NCBI GenBank assembly: GCA_903927345.1
Contig: CAIYMO010000014.1
Location: forward strand, 1 to 64,000
DNA from: an uncultured Armatimonadota bacterium
GTDB taxonomy: Bacteria; Armatimonadota; Fimbriimonadia; Fimbriimonadales; Fimbriimonadaceae
DNA length: 64,000 nucleotides
Direction: 5' to 3'
Within the stretch, counting starts at the first letter, position 1. Each line of letters starts with the position of its first letter. The notes under the pieces were generated by a model that had not been told where the DNA came from, did not search any database, and was given only the letters and a program-made list of their open reading frames with translations. Position numbers and translations under genes: made by a program. Shown here one piece after another: positions 1 to 6,947 of this stretch.

Positions 1-1
1 C

Positions 2-76
2 TGGAGCCCCAGACAGGAATCGAACCCGCGACCTCCGCTTTACAAAAGCATTGCTCTACCGCTGAGCTACTAGGGC
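2..76 (-). tRNA. tRNA-Thr (anticodon UGU), CCA encoded
   Basis: The reverse strand folds as a complete cloverleaf. The seven-base acceptor stem pairs GCCCUAG with CUGGGGC (one U-G pair). The D arm contains AGCUC..GAGC and the T arm has the GGUUCGAUUCC consensus. The seven-base anticodon loop reads UUUGUAA, giving anticodon UGU, which reads ACA threonine codons. The discriminator base is U, usual for tRNA-Thr in many bacteria, and the 3' CCA is encoded in the DNA at 2-4. It lies 20 bp downstream of the small basic-protein gene on the same strand and could be cotranscribed with it. Confidence 0.93.
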
Positions 77-96
77 GTATCTCTTATTATGGCGTT

Positions 97-513
97 TTAC
101 GCGCCTTTCTTGCGACGGGTACGGGTCTTCACCAGCTTTGGCGTTCCATCCGCACCCACACCAAGTCGGTATCCTGCGGGAAGACTCTTGAGTGCTTCGG
201 CCAGAGCCGCTGGGAGTTCCACTGCAGACTTATCTTTTTTCGCACCGCGTGGCTTTTTGGTCGCCGGCTTCAAAGCCTCATAAGCCGCACTTCCGTCGGC
301 GCCCTTATCCATAGGCTTCAGCGTCTTTCCGCTAACTTCGTAAAGCTCAGAAGAAGCACCAAACGAGAGGAACATAAACTTCCCGTCACTCATCATTCGT
401 GCTTTATGCGGAATCACAAACTTCTTAACGCCAAACCGGACCGTAAGAAGACCGTCCTTTTCATCTGCTTTAAACTTGAGGCTATTCTTGACCTCTTGTA
501 CACTTTTACTCAT
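97..513 (-). CDS. small basic protein of unknown function
   Basis: This 138-residue protein is not one I recognise. The first 65 residues look like a compact mostly-beta domain (alternating hydrophobic stretches such as LLTVRFGVKKFVI and KFMFLSFG). The C-terminal half is rich in Ala, Lys and Arg and ends in the cluster KTRTRRKKGA, so nucleic-acid binding is possible but only inferred. No signal peptide or membrane segment is visible. The reading frame is clean and the tRNA-Thr gene follows in the same direction. The start is the ATG at 513; no convincing Shine-Dalgarno precedes it. Confidence 0.72.
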   Translation of the reverse strand: MSKSVQEVKNSLKFKADEKDGLLTVRFGVKKFVIPHKARMMSDGKFMFLSFGASSELYEVSGKTLKPMDKGADGSAAYEALKPATKKPRGAKKDKSAVELPAALAEALKSLPAGYRLGVGADGTPKLVKTRTRRKKGA

Positions 514-563
514 CTAAGTAATCCGCTAAACCGCGCTTCATGCGCTCAGCGATAGATATTACC

Positions 564-1376
564 TTACGAGAATATAATGTTATCAATCAGCCGAGTTGTC
601 CCTAATTTTGCCGCGACTATAATTGCTGAGCTAGAAGTTGCATGATCGACTTGCACAAAGCGAGTTCTGTCAATCAACTCAAAATAGTCAACTGCAAAAC
701 CTAAAGAGTTTAAGGAGAATCGGCACTCCTCAAGTACTTCAGCGCTTGGTAAGCCATCACTAATCGACTGCTTCGCTTTCGTGAGCTGCTGATAAATACT
801 GGGTGCAACTTGTCGGTCAGCAAGTGACAGGTAAACGTTACGACTCGACATCGCCAACCCATCTGCTTCGCGCATCGTCGGTTCAATTTGCAAGGAGACC
901 GGCATATTCAAATCCTGAACCATCTTGCTGATCACCGCGCATTGCTGCAAATCCTTCTGTCCAAAGTACGCAGTCTTAGGTTGCACGATGTTGAATAGCT
1001 TTGACACGATAGTCGCCACCCCATCGAAATGGCCAGGTCGAGAACTCCCCTCAAAGTGCTCGGTAACAACCGGAACATGAATCGAAGTCGATGAATCGGG
1101 ATACATCTCATCCACCGACGGCGCAAAGATGACATTCGCCCCTGCCGCTTCCGCCAGCTCGACATCCTGCTCGAAGGGTCGAGGATATCGAGAGAGATCC
1201 TCGTTGGGACCAAACTGTGTGGGATTAACAAAAATCGAAACCACTCGATTTGCGTGATCCTTCGAGGCATGGATCAATGAGCAATGGCCCTCATGCAGTG
1301 CTCCCATCGTTGGCACAAAGCCCACATCACTCAGGTTTAAAGCTCGATATTCGCTAACTGTCCGAACGATGATCAA
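564..1376 (-). CDS. panC: pantothenate synthetase (pantoate--beta-alanine ligase)
   Basis: PanC joins pantoate and beta-alanine with ATP to make pantothenate, the last step before coenzyme A synthesis proper. The 270-residue protein carries the family's nucleotidyltransferase signature VPTMGALHEGH at about residues 21-31 (HxGH class), NPTQFGPNEDLSRYPR, YFGQKDLQQ and MSSRNVYLS. The start is a TTG at 1376, which overlaps the panB stop as TTGA, so the two genes are almost certainly translationally coupled. Length is close to the family norm (about 280). Cytoplasmic enzyme, and the order panB-panC is the common pathway operon; panD is not in the window. Confidence 0.96.
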   Translation of the reverse strand: MIIVRTVSEYRALNLSDVGFVPTMGALHEGHCSLIHASKDHANRVVSIFVNPTQFGPNEDLSRYPRPFEQDVELAEAAGANVIFAPSVDEMYPDSSTSIHVPVVTEHFEGSSRPGHFDGVATIVSKLFNIVQPKTAYFGQKDLQQCAVISKMVQDLNMPVSLQIEPTMREADGLAMSSRNVYLSLADRQVAPSIYQQLTKAKQSISDGLPSAEVLEECRFSLNSLGFAVDYFELIDRTRFVQVDHATSSSAIIVAAKLGTTRLIDNIIFS

Positions 1377-2158
1377 AAACTATTCTCCGAGGTCGGAAAC
1401 TTCCCAGACTTTGTGGAGGAGATGTATTCCGTTAGTGCCGCTCCAAAAACCTCTTGGCCCTTAGCAAACCATTCAGCATGCTTGAGCTTTCTCGCACTGA
1501 GTCCAAACACATCGTGCCAGACCTGAATCTGGCCGTCGCAGTTCACTCCTGCTCCAATCCCGATCGTCGGGATGCTCAACGACTCGGTAATCCGCTGAGA
1601 AACTGTTTCAGGAATCATTTCCAGCACAATCCCAAATGCGCCAGCAGCCTGAATCGACGCTGCCTCACGAAGAACCACTTCAGCGCCTTCGCCCCGGCCC
1701 TGAACCTTATGTCCACCAAACTCGTTGATTGACTGCGGCGTAAATCCAACATGCCCCATCACCGGGATGCCCGCCTTCACAATCGCGCGAATCTCGTCCG
1801 TGTAGTCTCCTTCCAACTTCACTGCGTCCGCGCCAACCTTCATGAGCTCGATCGCCGAGCTGACGGCCTGTTCAACCGACACGTTGTACGATCCGAAAGG
1901 CAAATCAGCTACGAGTAAAGGAGAAGAGAGGCCCCGTCGGACACACTTCGTGTGATAGACCATCTCCTCCAAAGTCACGGGAACAGTCGTTGAATGACCT
2001 TGGATCACGTTCCCGAGTGAATCACCCACAAGGACGACATCCACCCCAGCCGACTCGCAAAGCAAGGCCGACGTATAGTCATAGGCTGTAATGCAGACGA
2101 TCTTTTCGCCCGCATCCATCATCTGCCGAAGACCCGGCGCCGTCACTTTTCGAGACAT
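1373..2158 (-). CDS. panB: 3-methyl-2-oxobutanoate hydroxymethyltransferase
   Basis: PanB transfers a hydroxymethyl group from methylene-tetrahydrofolate to 2-oxoisovalerate, giving ketopantoate. The 261-residue protein has the family motifs VLVGDSLGN, QGHSTTVPVTLEEMVYHT, KLEGDYTDEI and GHVGFTPQS, and the catalytic Glu region IVLEMIPE. It is the first gene of the panBC operon, overlapping panC. A TAAACT hexamer sits seven bases upstream of the ATG at 2158, suggesting a very short or absent leader. Bcp lies 10 bp upstream on the same strand, so it might also be read from that gene's promoter. Confidence 0.96.
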   Translation of the reverse strand: MSRKVTAPGLRQMMDAGEKIVCITAYDYTSALLCESAGVDVVLVGDSLGNVIQGHSTTVPVTLEEMVYHTKCVRRGLSSPLLVADLPFGSYNVSVEQAVSSAIELMKVGADAVKLEGDYTDEIRAIVKAGIPVMGHVGFTPQSINEFGGHKVQGRGEGAEVVLREAASIQAAGAFGIVLEMIPETVSQRITESLSIPTIGIGAGVNCDGQIQVWHDVFGLSARKLKHAEWFAKGQEVFGAALTEYISSTKSGKFPTSENSF

Positions 2159-2165
2159 TCTGCAA

Positions 2166-2171
2166 AGTTTA
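2166..2171 (-). promoter_or_regulatory. -10-like hexamer TAAACT before panB (N7)
   Basis: TAAACT followed by seven bases and the panB ATG. This is one base longer than the six-base spacing seen repeatedly elsewhere in the window, so transcription may start at or one base before the start codon. Confidence 0.4.
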
Positions 2172-2618
2172 GCCGATAGCGGCCCGAATCTCTGCGGCGT
2201 GACCCTGCGGCTTCACCTTCTCAAAGACATGGGTGACAACGCCGTTTGCATCCACGACGAACGTCGTTCGCAAAACTCCCATGTACTTCTTGCCATACAT
2301 CGACTTCTCAGCCCAAACTCCGCACGCTTCGCAAAGCGCCGTTTCGGTATCCGCGAGCAACGTGAACTCAAGGTTGTACTTGTCCGCAAACTTACGGTGA
2401 GATTTGACCGGGTCAGGAGAAACACCAAACACGTTCTTGCCGGGGAAGTCCGAAAGCTGCTCTTGAAACTCGCAAGCCTCAGCCGTGCAACCGCTGGTGT
2501 CATCTTTTGGATAGAAGTAGATGACTGAAACCGAGCCGGCCATGGCCTCGTTTGTGACGGTTTCGCCGTCTTGATTCAACAACGAGAAGGCAGGGAATTG
2601 ATCTCCAACTTTGAGCAT
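2169..2618 (-). CDS. bcp: thioredoxin-dependent peroxiredoxin, Bcp/PrxQ type
   Basis: A 149-residue one-domain peroxiredoxin that reduces hydrogen peroxide and organic hydroperoxides with electrons from thioredoxin. The signature YFYPKDDTSGCTAEACEF places the peroxidatic cysteine at residue 44 and the resolving cysteine five positions on, at 49, the arrangement of the PrxQ alpha-helical-resolving group. GVSPDPVKSHRKFADKYNLEFTLLAD and the conserved YGKKYMGVLRTTFVVD segment complete the fold. No signal peptide, so cytoplasmic. It is placed just upstream of panB on the same strand, with no obvious functional link. Confidence 0.95.
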   Translation of the reverse strand: MLKVGDQFPAFSLLNQDGETVTNEAMAGSVSVIYFYPKDDTSGCTAEACEFQEQLSDFPGKNVFGVSPDPVKSHRKFADKYNLEFTLLADTETALCEACGVWAEKSMYGKKYMGVLRTTFVVDANGVVTHVFEKVKPQGHAAEIRAAIG

Positions 2619-2626
2619 AGTGACTT

Positions 2627-3043
2627 CTACGCCCCTGCCGCCGCATCCATCATCAGGGCCTGCATCAAATCCACGCGAAGAACAACCCCAGCCAGAACTC
2701 CCTCATCCGTCACGGGCAAAATCGTCAATCCGCTCGAAAGCATCCGGTGCAACGCGTCCGAAATCTCCTGGTTGACATCTGCCGTCGTCGGATCTTTCGT
2801 CGCATAAACATAAGCAGGCTCCGAGGCCATGCTCACAAAATTGTCTCGCCGAGCCACTTCGCGGCTCAAATCGCCCTCTGTCAGCACCGCAATCGGCTTC
2901 AAATCGATATCCACAACCACCAGCGCAGGGAACTGATAGACATCCATTTTGTCCACCGCATCCCGAACCGTACTCTCCGAAGTAAGAGTCGGAATGTGCG
3001 CGTGGAGCACCTCGCGAAGAATCATGGCTTTAGTTTGAATCAT
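2627..3043 (-). CDS. two-CBS-domain protein
   Basis: A 138-residue protein made of two CBS domains (about residues 8-66 and 75-135) and nothing else. CBS pairs bind adenine nucleotides and act as sensors; here no effector domain is fused, so the partner is unknown. Key segments are TLTSESTVRDAVDKMDVYQFPALVVVD and SDALHRMLSSGLTILPVTDEGVLAGVVLRVDL. The open frame extends further upstream, but that part is antisense to the phosphorylase gene and has no family resemblance. I chose the ATG at 3043 because the CBS fold begins there and CATAAG lies six bases before it. It diverges from the phosphorylase gene with only 9 bp between start codons. Confidence 0.85.
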   Translation of the reverse strand: MIQTKAMILREVLHAHIPTLTSESTVRDAVDKMDVYQFPALVVVDIDLKPIAVLTEGDLSREVARRDNFVSMASEPAYVYATKDPTTADVNQEISDALHRMLSSGLTILPVTDEGVLAGVVLRVDLMQALMMDAAAGA

Positions 3044-3046
3044 AAT
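3041..3046 (+). promoter_or_regulatory. -10 element CATAAT, six bases before the 3053 ATG
   Basis: CATAAT-N6-ATG. The geometry predicts transcription initiating at the A of the start codon. The same bases 3041-3043 are the reverse-strand start codon of the CBS gene. Confidence 0.6.
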
Positions 3047-3049
3047 CGG

Positions 3050-3055
3050 CTTATG
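3050..3055 (-). promoter_or_regulatory. -10-like CATAAG, six bases before the 3043 ATG
   Basis: On the reverse strand CATAAG-N6-ATG; the hexamer contains the phosphorylase start codon (3053-3055). The final position is G rather than T, so it is a weaker match than its forward-strand counterpart. Confidence 0.42.
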
Positions 3056-3787
3056 AAATTCGATGCGGCGATCATTGGTGGCACCGGAGTTGGCTCCCGC
3101 CTCATCGCACTGGGCGGAGCGCCGGTTCACATTCCAACGCCCGTAGGCACAATCCGCGGGCGGCATCTCGAGCACCAAGGAGCAAATATCCTCCTCCTCA
3201 GCCGACACTCCGCGGGTCACAAGGTTCCGCCTCACAAGGTCAACTATGTGGGAATGGCAACCGCCCTCGCGCAGCTTGGGGTGAAACACTGCCTCGCTTC
3301 CGCCGCAGTCGGCTCCCTGCGCGAAGAGTGGGGTCCCGGAACATTCATCGCTTGCTCTGACTTCCTCGACTTCACGTTCCGAAATACAACCATTCACGAC
3401 GCCACCGTCGTCCACACTGGCTTCAACGACCCATTCTCACCCGACCTCCGGTCAAGCTTCATCTCCCAAGGTGCAAAGCTCGGAGTCAAAGTCGAGCCAA
3501 AGGGAATCTATCTCGCCGGGAACGGTCCCCGTTACGAGACCCCCCACGAAATCACTCTCTATCGCCAATTCGGGGCGGACATCGTTGGAATGACTGCAAC
3601 ATCCGAGGCCATCGTCATGAAGGAATCGGGCGTCCGATACGGTTGTCTCGCAATCGTGACCAACCTCGCCGCCGGAATTTCTCCCATCGAGCCGAATCAC
3701 CAAGAAGTTGAAGAGGAAATGAATCGATCCGGAGAGAAAGCTGTTCAAATCCTCCTTGGAACTGCCGTCGAGCTAGCCCAAAAATGA
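3053..3787 (+). CDS. MTAP/PNP-family purine nucleoside phosphorylase
   Basis: A 244-residue member of the family that phosphorolyses methylthioadenosine, methylthioinosine or purine nucleosides. It begins KFDAAIIGGTGVGS, the phosphate-binding loop typical of MTAP; KVNYVGMATALAQLGVKHCLASAAVGSLREEW and GNGPRYETPHEI follow. Near the C terminus TNLAAGISP has Asn where adenosine-specific MTAPs have Asp, which in the family points to 6-oxopurine substrates (methylthioinosine or inosine/guanosine). I therefore do not give a symbol. The ATG at 3053 is fixed by the conserved N terminus. The gene overlaps the next by ATGA, so it is coupled to the DprA-like gene, an unusual pairing. Confidence 0.88.
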   Translation: MKFDAAIIGGTGVGSRLIALGGAPVHIPTPVGTIRGRHLEHQGANILLLSRHSAGHKVPPHKVNYVGMATALAQLGVKHCLASAAVGSLREEWGPGTFIACSDFLDFTFRNTTIHDATVVHTGFNDPFSPDLRSSFISQGAKLGVKVEPKGIYLAGNGPRYETPHEITLYRQFGADIVGMTATSEAIVMKESGVRYGCLAIVTNLAAGISPIEPNHQEVEEEMNRSGEKAVQILLGTAVELAQK

Positions 3788-4602
3788 GCCCCACCCGCCG
3801 AACGTTCACCTTGGCACTGGCGATGACGCCAGGAATTGGTGGACGTTCGGTTGTTCGGGTTCTCGCAAGAAACGACCTCCTCAGCCGCACCCCCGAAGAG
3901 TTCCTCTCCCTCTCAATCGAGGCATATCGCGAAGAGTACAAGCTTAGCGTAAAGTCGGCAACCTACCTCGCCGAACATCGCGAAGGACTCTTCAATGAAG
4001 TCGCCCCAATGGAGCGCCGGCTAGAGACTCTAGGAGTCCGCTGGACTGTCATCACCGACGCCGGCTATCCCGAGCTCATCGAAGCATTCGATCCCGATCC
4101 ACCGGCAATGCTCTTCCTTTACGGAAACACGAAGCTCCTGGGCGCCCGAACGTTCTCGGTTCTCTCTTCCCGAAACGCCACCCGAAACCAGCTCGACGAG
4201 ATCGAAAGGCTGACCGAGGAAGGTGTTCTCAACGGCGAAGTGATCGTCACCGGACACGACAAGCCCGAGTATCAGCGCAGTGCTGTAGTGCCTCTGCGCT
4301 GGGGCGCACCGCGCATCCTCTGCCTCGACCGGGGCCTCTTCCAAGTCCTCGGCGAAGACCTCCGCAACGAGGCCTTCCGCATGGCTCGCCTCTGGCGCTA
4401 CGAATTCGACCCCACAACCGACCTCGTCATCTCCCCGTTCCGCCCCGAGGCATCTTTCGTCGGAGTCAACAACCAGGTCAGAGATCGTGTCGTCGCCGGT
4501 CTCTCTCAGCGACTCGATTTTGTCAAAATCTCACCGGGCGGCAACATGGAAAAACTTGCAAAGATGGCCGAGAAGGCGGGCCGAACGGTCCGCCTTTTCT
4601 GA
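3784..4602 (+). CDS. degenerate DprA/Smf-like protein
   Basis: This 272-residue protein follows the DprA plan (DNA-processing protein that loads RecA on incoming single-stranded DNA). It has an N-terminal helix-hairpin-helix-like part (LAMTPGIGGRSVVRVL), the DprA landmark YPELIEAFDPDPPAMLFLYGN at about 95-115, VLSSRNAT where the family has (I/V)VGSRxxT, and C-terminal VRDRVVAGLSQRLDFVKISPGGNMEKLAKMAEKAGRTV, matching RNRxIxGLS...SGxLxTAxxAxxxGR. The central GG..SGxAxGID nucleotide/DNA loop is not recognisable (GEVIVTGHDKPEYQRS). It may have changed function. The C-terminal winged helix is absent. The ATG overlaps the previous stop. Confidence 0.75.
   Translation: MSPTRRTFTLALAMTPGIGGRSVVRVLARNDLLSRTPEEFLSLSIEAYREEYKLSVKSATYLAEHREGLFNEVAPMERRLETLGVRWTVITDAGYPELIEAFDPDPPAMLFLYGNTKLLGARTFSVLSSRNATRNQLDEIERLTEEGVLNGEVIVTGHDKPEYQRSAVVPLRWGAPRILCLDRGLFQVLGEDLRNEAFRMARLWRYEFDPTTDLVISPFRPEASFVGVNNQVRDRVVAGLSQRLDFVKISPGGNMEKLAKMAEKAGRTVRLF
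4575..4598 (+). terminator. intrinsic terminator inside the end of the DprA-like CDS
   Basis: GGCGGGCC-GAAC-GGTCCGCC followed by TTTT, with one G-T pair. The T run encodes the penultimate codons and the TGA stop lies 1 base beyond it, so the coding end and terminator overlap. It separates this operon from the convergent PrpD gene. Confidence 0.55.
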
Positions 4603-4634
4603 AGCCACGCGCCCTTTACGTTTGGGCAGAGAAC

Positions 4635-6164
4635 TTAACCGTCAATCGCCGCGTGTTCGGCAATCGGGAAGTCATACAGCCCCATCAACTCTGACGAAGA
4701 CATCGAACCGAGCCCGTTCAGTCGCGAAACCAGCCCGGCAACATCGCCGCCCGCCGGAACAGCAATCGTCCCAAGCATCTTGAACTTATGGTCCAAAATT
4801 CCCGCGAGGTCCGCCGCCGTGTTCCGCGCATGACCAGCGGGATACATCACAAAGCCAGAATCCAAAACAGTTCCGTCGTTCAAGACAGCCACAATGGAGG
4901 TCGGAATTCCGTCCGGATAGTTGCGATCGTACTCCTCTCCGCCGTGCTCAAACTGAATCTTCTCCATCAGCGTCCGGGTAGCCGTGTTATGAAGAGCATC
5001 AGCACCGTAATCCTCTGGCGAGAGCATCAACGACTTCCAACGCGAGTCGTTATCCTCACCGGCCCCCTGCTCTGAAGCCTTTCGGAGCAGCGTCGCAACG
5101 ATGTAGACCATCGAGTGATCCGCCGACTGGCGCGTCTTAGGGTCTCGCTTGGCTGGGTCTCCAATGATGCCAAACGCAGGTTCATACGCCTTGATCGTCA
5201 TCGAAGCCACGTTTGAAACGAACGAAGAATCCTTACCGAGCAAGTCCAAAGCGCCCTGCAAAGCTCCTGCCGACTGGTGCTCATAAAGCCCCAACTTGAA
5301 GTGCATCCCCATCACCGCAAAGTCGTCGCCCGAATGGGTCAAGTGCAAATCAAATGGCGACTCGCCCGCCGTCTTAATGAACTGCCTGAACATGGACTCA
5401 GGGTTTCGGAAGATGTCCTTCGGGCCAACAAAGCCCCGAAGTGCACGTCGCGCACAGAGAACTGCCGCCTCCGCACTAATGGCCGCCGAGGCTCCCTTTG
5501 AGTCGCTAAGCTGCTTTCCTGCTCGAATTGCTCGCCAAGGAATATAGTGAGCCACGAACATTCCAATCGCGTGCTCGGACTGCTCAGCGGTTCCTCCGTG
5601 GAGGGCAACATAAACCGCTGCCGATGCAATCGCACCATGAACAACGTGATCAATTTTGTAAGTCTTAAGGCTAAAAACTTCAGCTAATCGTCCGCGGATC
5701 TCGTCGATCAGAACCATGGCTCGAAGCGCCGTAGCTCCATCAAGGCCGCGCTCCTGACAAGCGGCAACCGCGACTGGATAGTAGTCGTTATGACCAAATT
5801 CACCCGCAAGGTGACCCAACGTAGGGTTGTAGCCAAAGTTGGTTCCGTTCGAATCCCACTCGCGAACCGCCGATGAGTTTGCGGCAACTGCCTTCTCCGC
5901 CTTCACTCGGACGGTCGAGCCGAAAACGGTAGCTCCACCTGCGTCAACGTACTCAAGAGCTTCTTCTCGAAGCAGCTTCGGAGCGTTGGTTTGATAGGCA
6001 AGCGCCGATGCTCCACAGAGAATGGCATCGGTATGAAACAGACGACATCGATCCAGAACCGCCTGAGAAGGACCGGGTCCTAGCTTTCCGGAAAGAAAGT
6101 CGATGGCAAATTGCCCAATTCCAAAAGCTTGGTTCGTATCGCGAGCGAGAACAACGGTGGTCAC
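4635..6164 (-). CDS. MmgE/PrpD family protein (2-methylcitrate dehydratase-like)
   Basis: A 509-residue MmgE/PrpD-fold protein, a family including 2-methylcitrate dehydratase and cis-aconitate decarboxylase. Family features are the substrate-cleft segment GTNFGYNPTLGHLAGEFGHNDYYPVAVAACQERGLDGATALRAMVLIDEI, the Lys-Ile-Asp region YKIDHVVHGAIASAAVYVALHGG, and the later lid-domain sequence RDPKTRQSADHSMVYIVATLL (the SADHS motif is strongly conserved). No prpB or prpC is nearby, so the substrate is open. The start is GTG at 6164, supported by TAAACT exactly six bases upstream and by the absence of any Shine-Dalgarno. Confidence 0.88.
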   Translation of the reverse strand: MTTVVLARDTNQAFGIGQFAIDFLSGKLGPGPSQAVLDRCRLFHTDAILCGASALAYQTNAPKLLREEALEYVDAGGATVFGSTVRVKAEKAVAANSSAVREWDSNGTNFGYNPTLGHLAGEFGHNDYYPVAVAACQERGLDGATALRAMVLIDEIRGRLAEVFSLKTYKIDHVVHGAIASAAVYVALHGGTAEQSEHAIGMFVAHYIPWRAIRAGKQLSDSKGASAAISAEAAVLCARRALRGFVGPKDIFRNPESMFRQFIKTAGESPFDLHLTHSGDDFAVMGMHFKLGLYEHQSAGALQGALDLLGKDSSFVSNVASMTIKAYEPAFGIIGDPAKRDPKTRQSADHSMVYIVATLLRKASEQGAGEDNDSRWKSLMLSPEDYGADALHNTATRTLMEKIQFEHGGEEYDRNYPDGIPTSIVAVLNDGTVLDSGFVMYPAGHARNTAADLAGILDHKFKMLGTIAVPAGGDVAGLVSRLNGLGSMSSSELMGLYDFPIAEHAAIDG

Positions 6165-6170
6165 CCCAAG

Positions 6171-6176
6171 AGTTTA
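6171..6176 (-). promoter_or_regulatory. -10 element TAAACT, six bases before GTG 6164
   Basis: TAAACT-CTTGGG-GTG on the reverse strand. A leaderless GTG start is implied. Confidence 0.58.
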
Positions 6177-6192
6177 CTGCCAAGCCCAAGTC

Positions 6193-6876
6193 TTAAGAAG
6201 CCGAGGGCTCAGAGCCGTTCAGGATGTTCGCATCCGCTAACTCACGCACAAAGACAGTCACAACTTGCCCTTGAGGCGTCTTCATCGCGCTCAAAGTCGT
6301 CGCCGTCAGGAACTCAGTGCCATCTTTTCGAACCGCAGGCGTGCCATAGTGGTCGCCCATTTTTCGCTTCGTTGGTTCAGCGAGGTACCGGGCCCGATGT
6401 TGCGAATGTAGACCGTGGAATCTCGGAGGGACCAAGAGCGATACGGGGTGGTTGGCAAGCTCATGCGCGCCGTAGCCAAAGAGGCGCTCCGCCTCCTCGT
6501 TGGCGTACTCGATGAGGCCATCCTCGCTTACCAGCAAGATTGCGTCAGGCGCCGCGCTCAAAACTCTACGAAGGAGCTCCGCTTTACCTCGGGCTTGATC
6601 AGCAGTTTTCGACTTCAGTTCAAGTTCCACCTGAAGCGCCTCGTTCTGCTTGCGCATCTCGTCCAACGTGGCCGCTGCTTTCCCGCGCATGTAGTTCGCA
6701 ACCAACTCCGTACGCGAGTGGTGCCCTAGCTTGGTGCGAATGCGCCCCCAGTAGGTGCCAACAGTTGCCGAACTAATCTCTAGCTTTTGTGCGATTCCTG
6801 CGTCCGTCAAACCCTTCGCCGCAAGGAGCATGATCTGCCTCTCGCGCTTACTCAGACTCTCCAAGGCGTCGCTCAT
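6193..6876 (-). CDS. LuxR-type HTH regulator with C-terminal PAS domain
   Basis: A 227-residue protein. Residues 5-65 form a LuxR/GerE-type winged HTH (LSKRERQIMLLAAKGLTDAGIAQKLEISSATVGTYWGRIRTKLG); 70-100 is a likely coiled coil (LDEMRKQNEALQVELELKSK); 105-215 is a PAS domain (SAAPDAILLVSEDGLIEYANEEAERLFGY). The order, DNA-binding domain first and sensor last, is the reverse of most LuxR-family regulators. No receiver domain or membrane segment, so it is probably a soluble one-component regulator whose ligand is unknown. It lies between the PrpD gene and an M48 peptidase gene on the same strand, downstream of a terminator. Confidence 0.88.
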   Translation of the reverse strand: MSDALESLSKRERQIMLLAAKGLTDAGIAQKLEISSATVGTYWGRIRTKLGHHSRTELVANYMRGKAAATLDEMRKQNEALQVELELKSKTADQARGKAELLRRVLSAAPDAILLVSEDGLIEYANEEAERLFGYGAHELANHPVSLLVPPRFHGLHSQHRARYLAEPTKRKMGDHYGTPAVRKDGTEFLTATTLSAMKTPQGQVVTVFVRELADANILNGSEPSAS

Positions 6877-6892
6877 GTACTACGATGTTAGC

Positions 6893-6924
6893 AAAAAAGC
6901 CCAGGCAATTCCATGCCTGGGGCT
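6893..6924 (-). terminator. intrinsic terminator after the M48 peptidase gene
   Basis: On the reverse strand AGCCCCAGGCA...TGCCTGGGCT is followed by TTTTTT (6898-6893). It isolates the M48 gene from the HTH-PAS gene. Confidence 0.85.
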
Positions 6925-6947
6925 TTCTATTTACCGAGAATCTCGGA

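Noticed and set aside
3044-3415. N-terminal extension of the CBS protein
   Set aside because: Lies antisense to the phosphorylase coding region and does not resemble CBS proteins.
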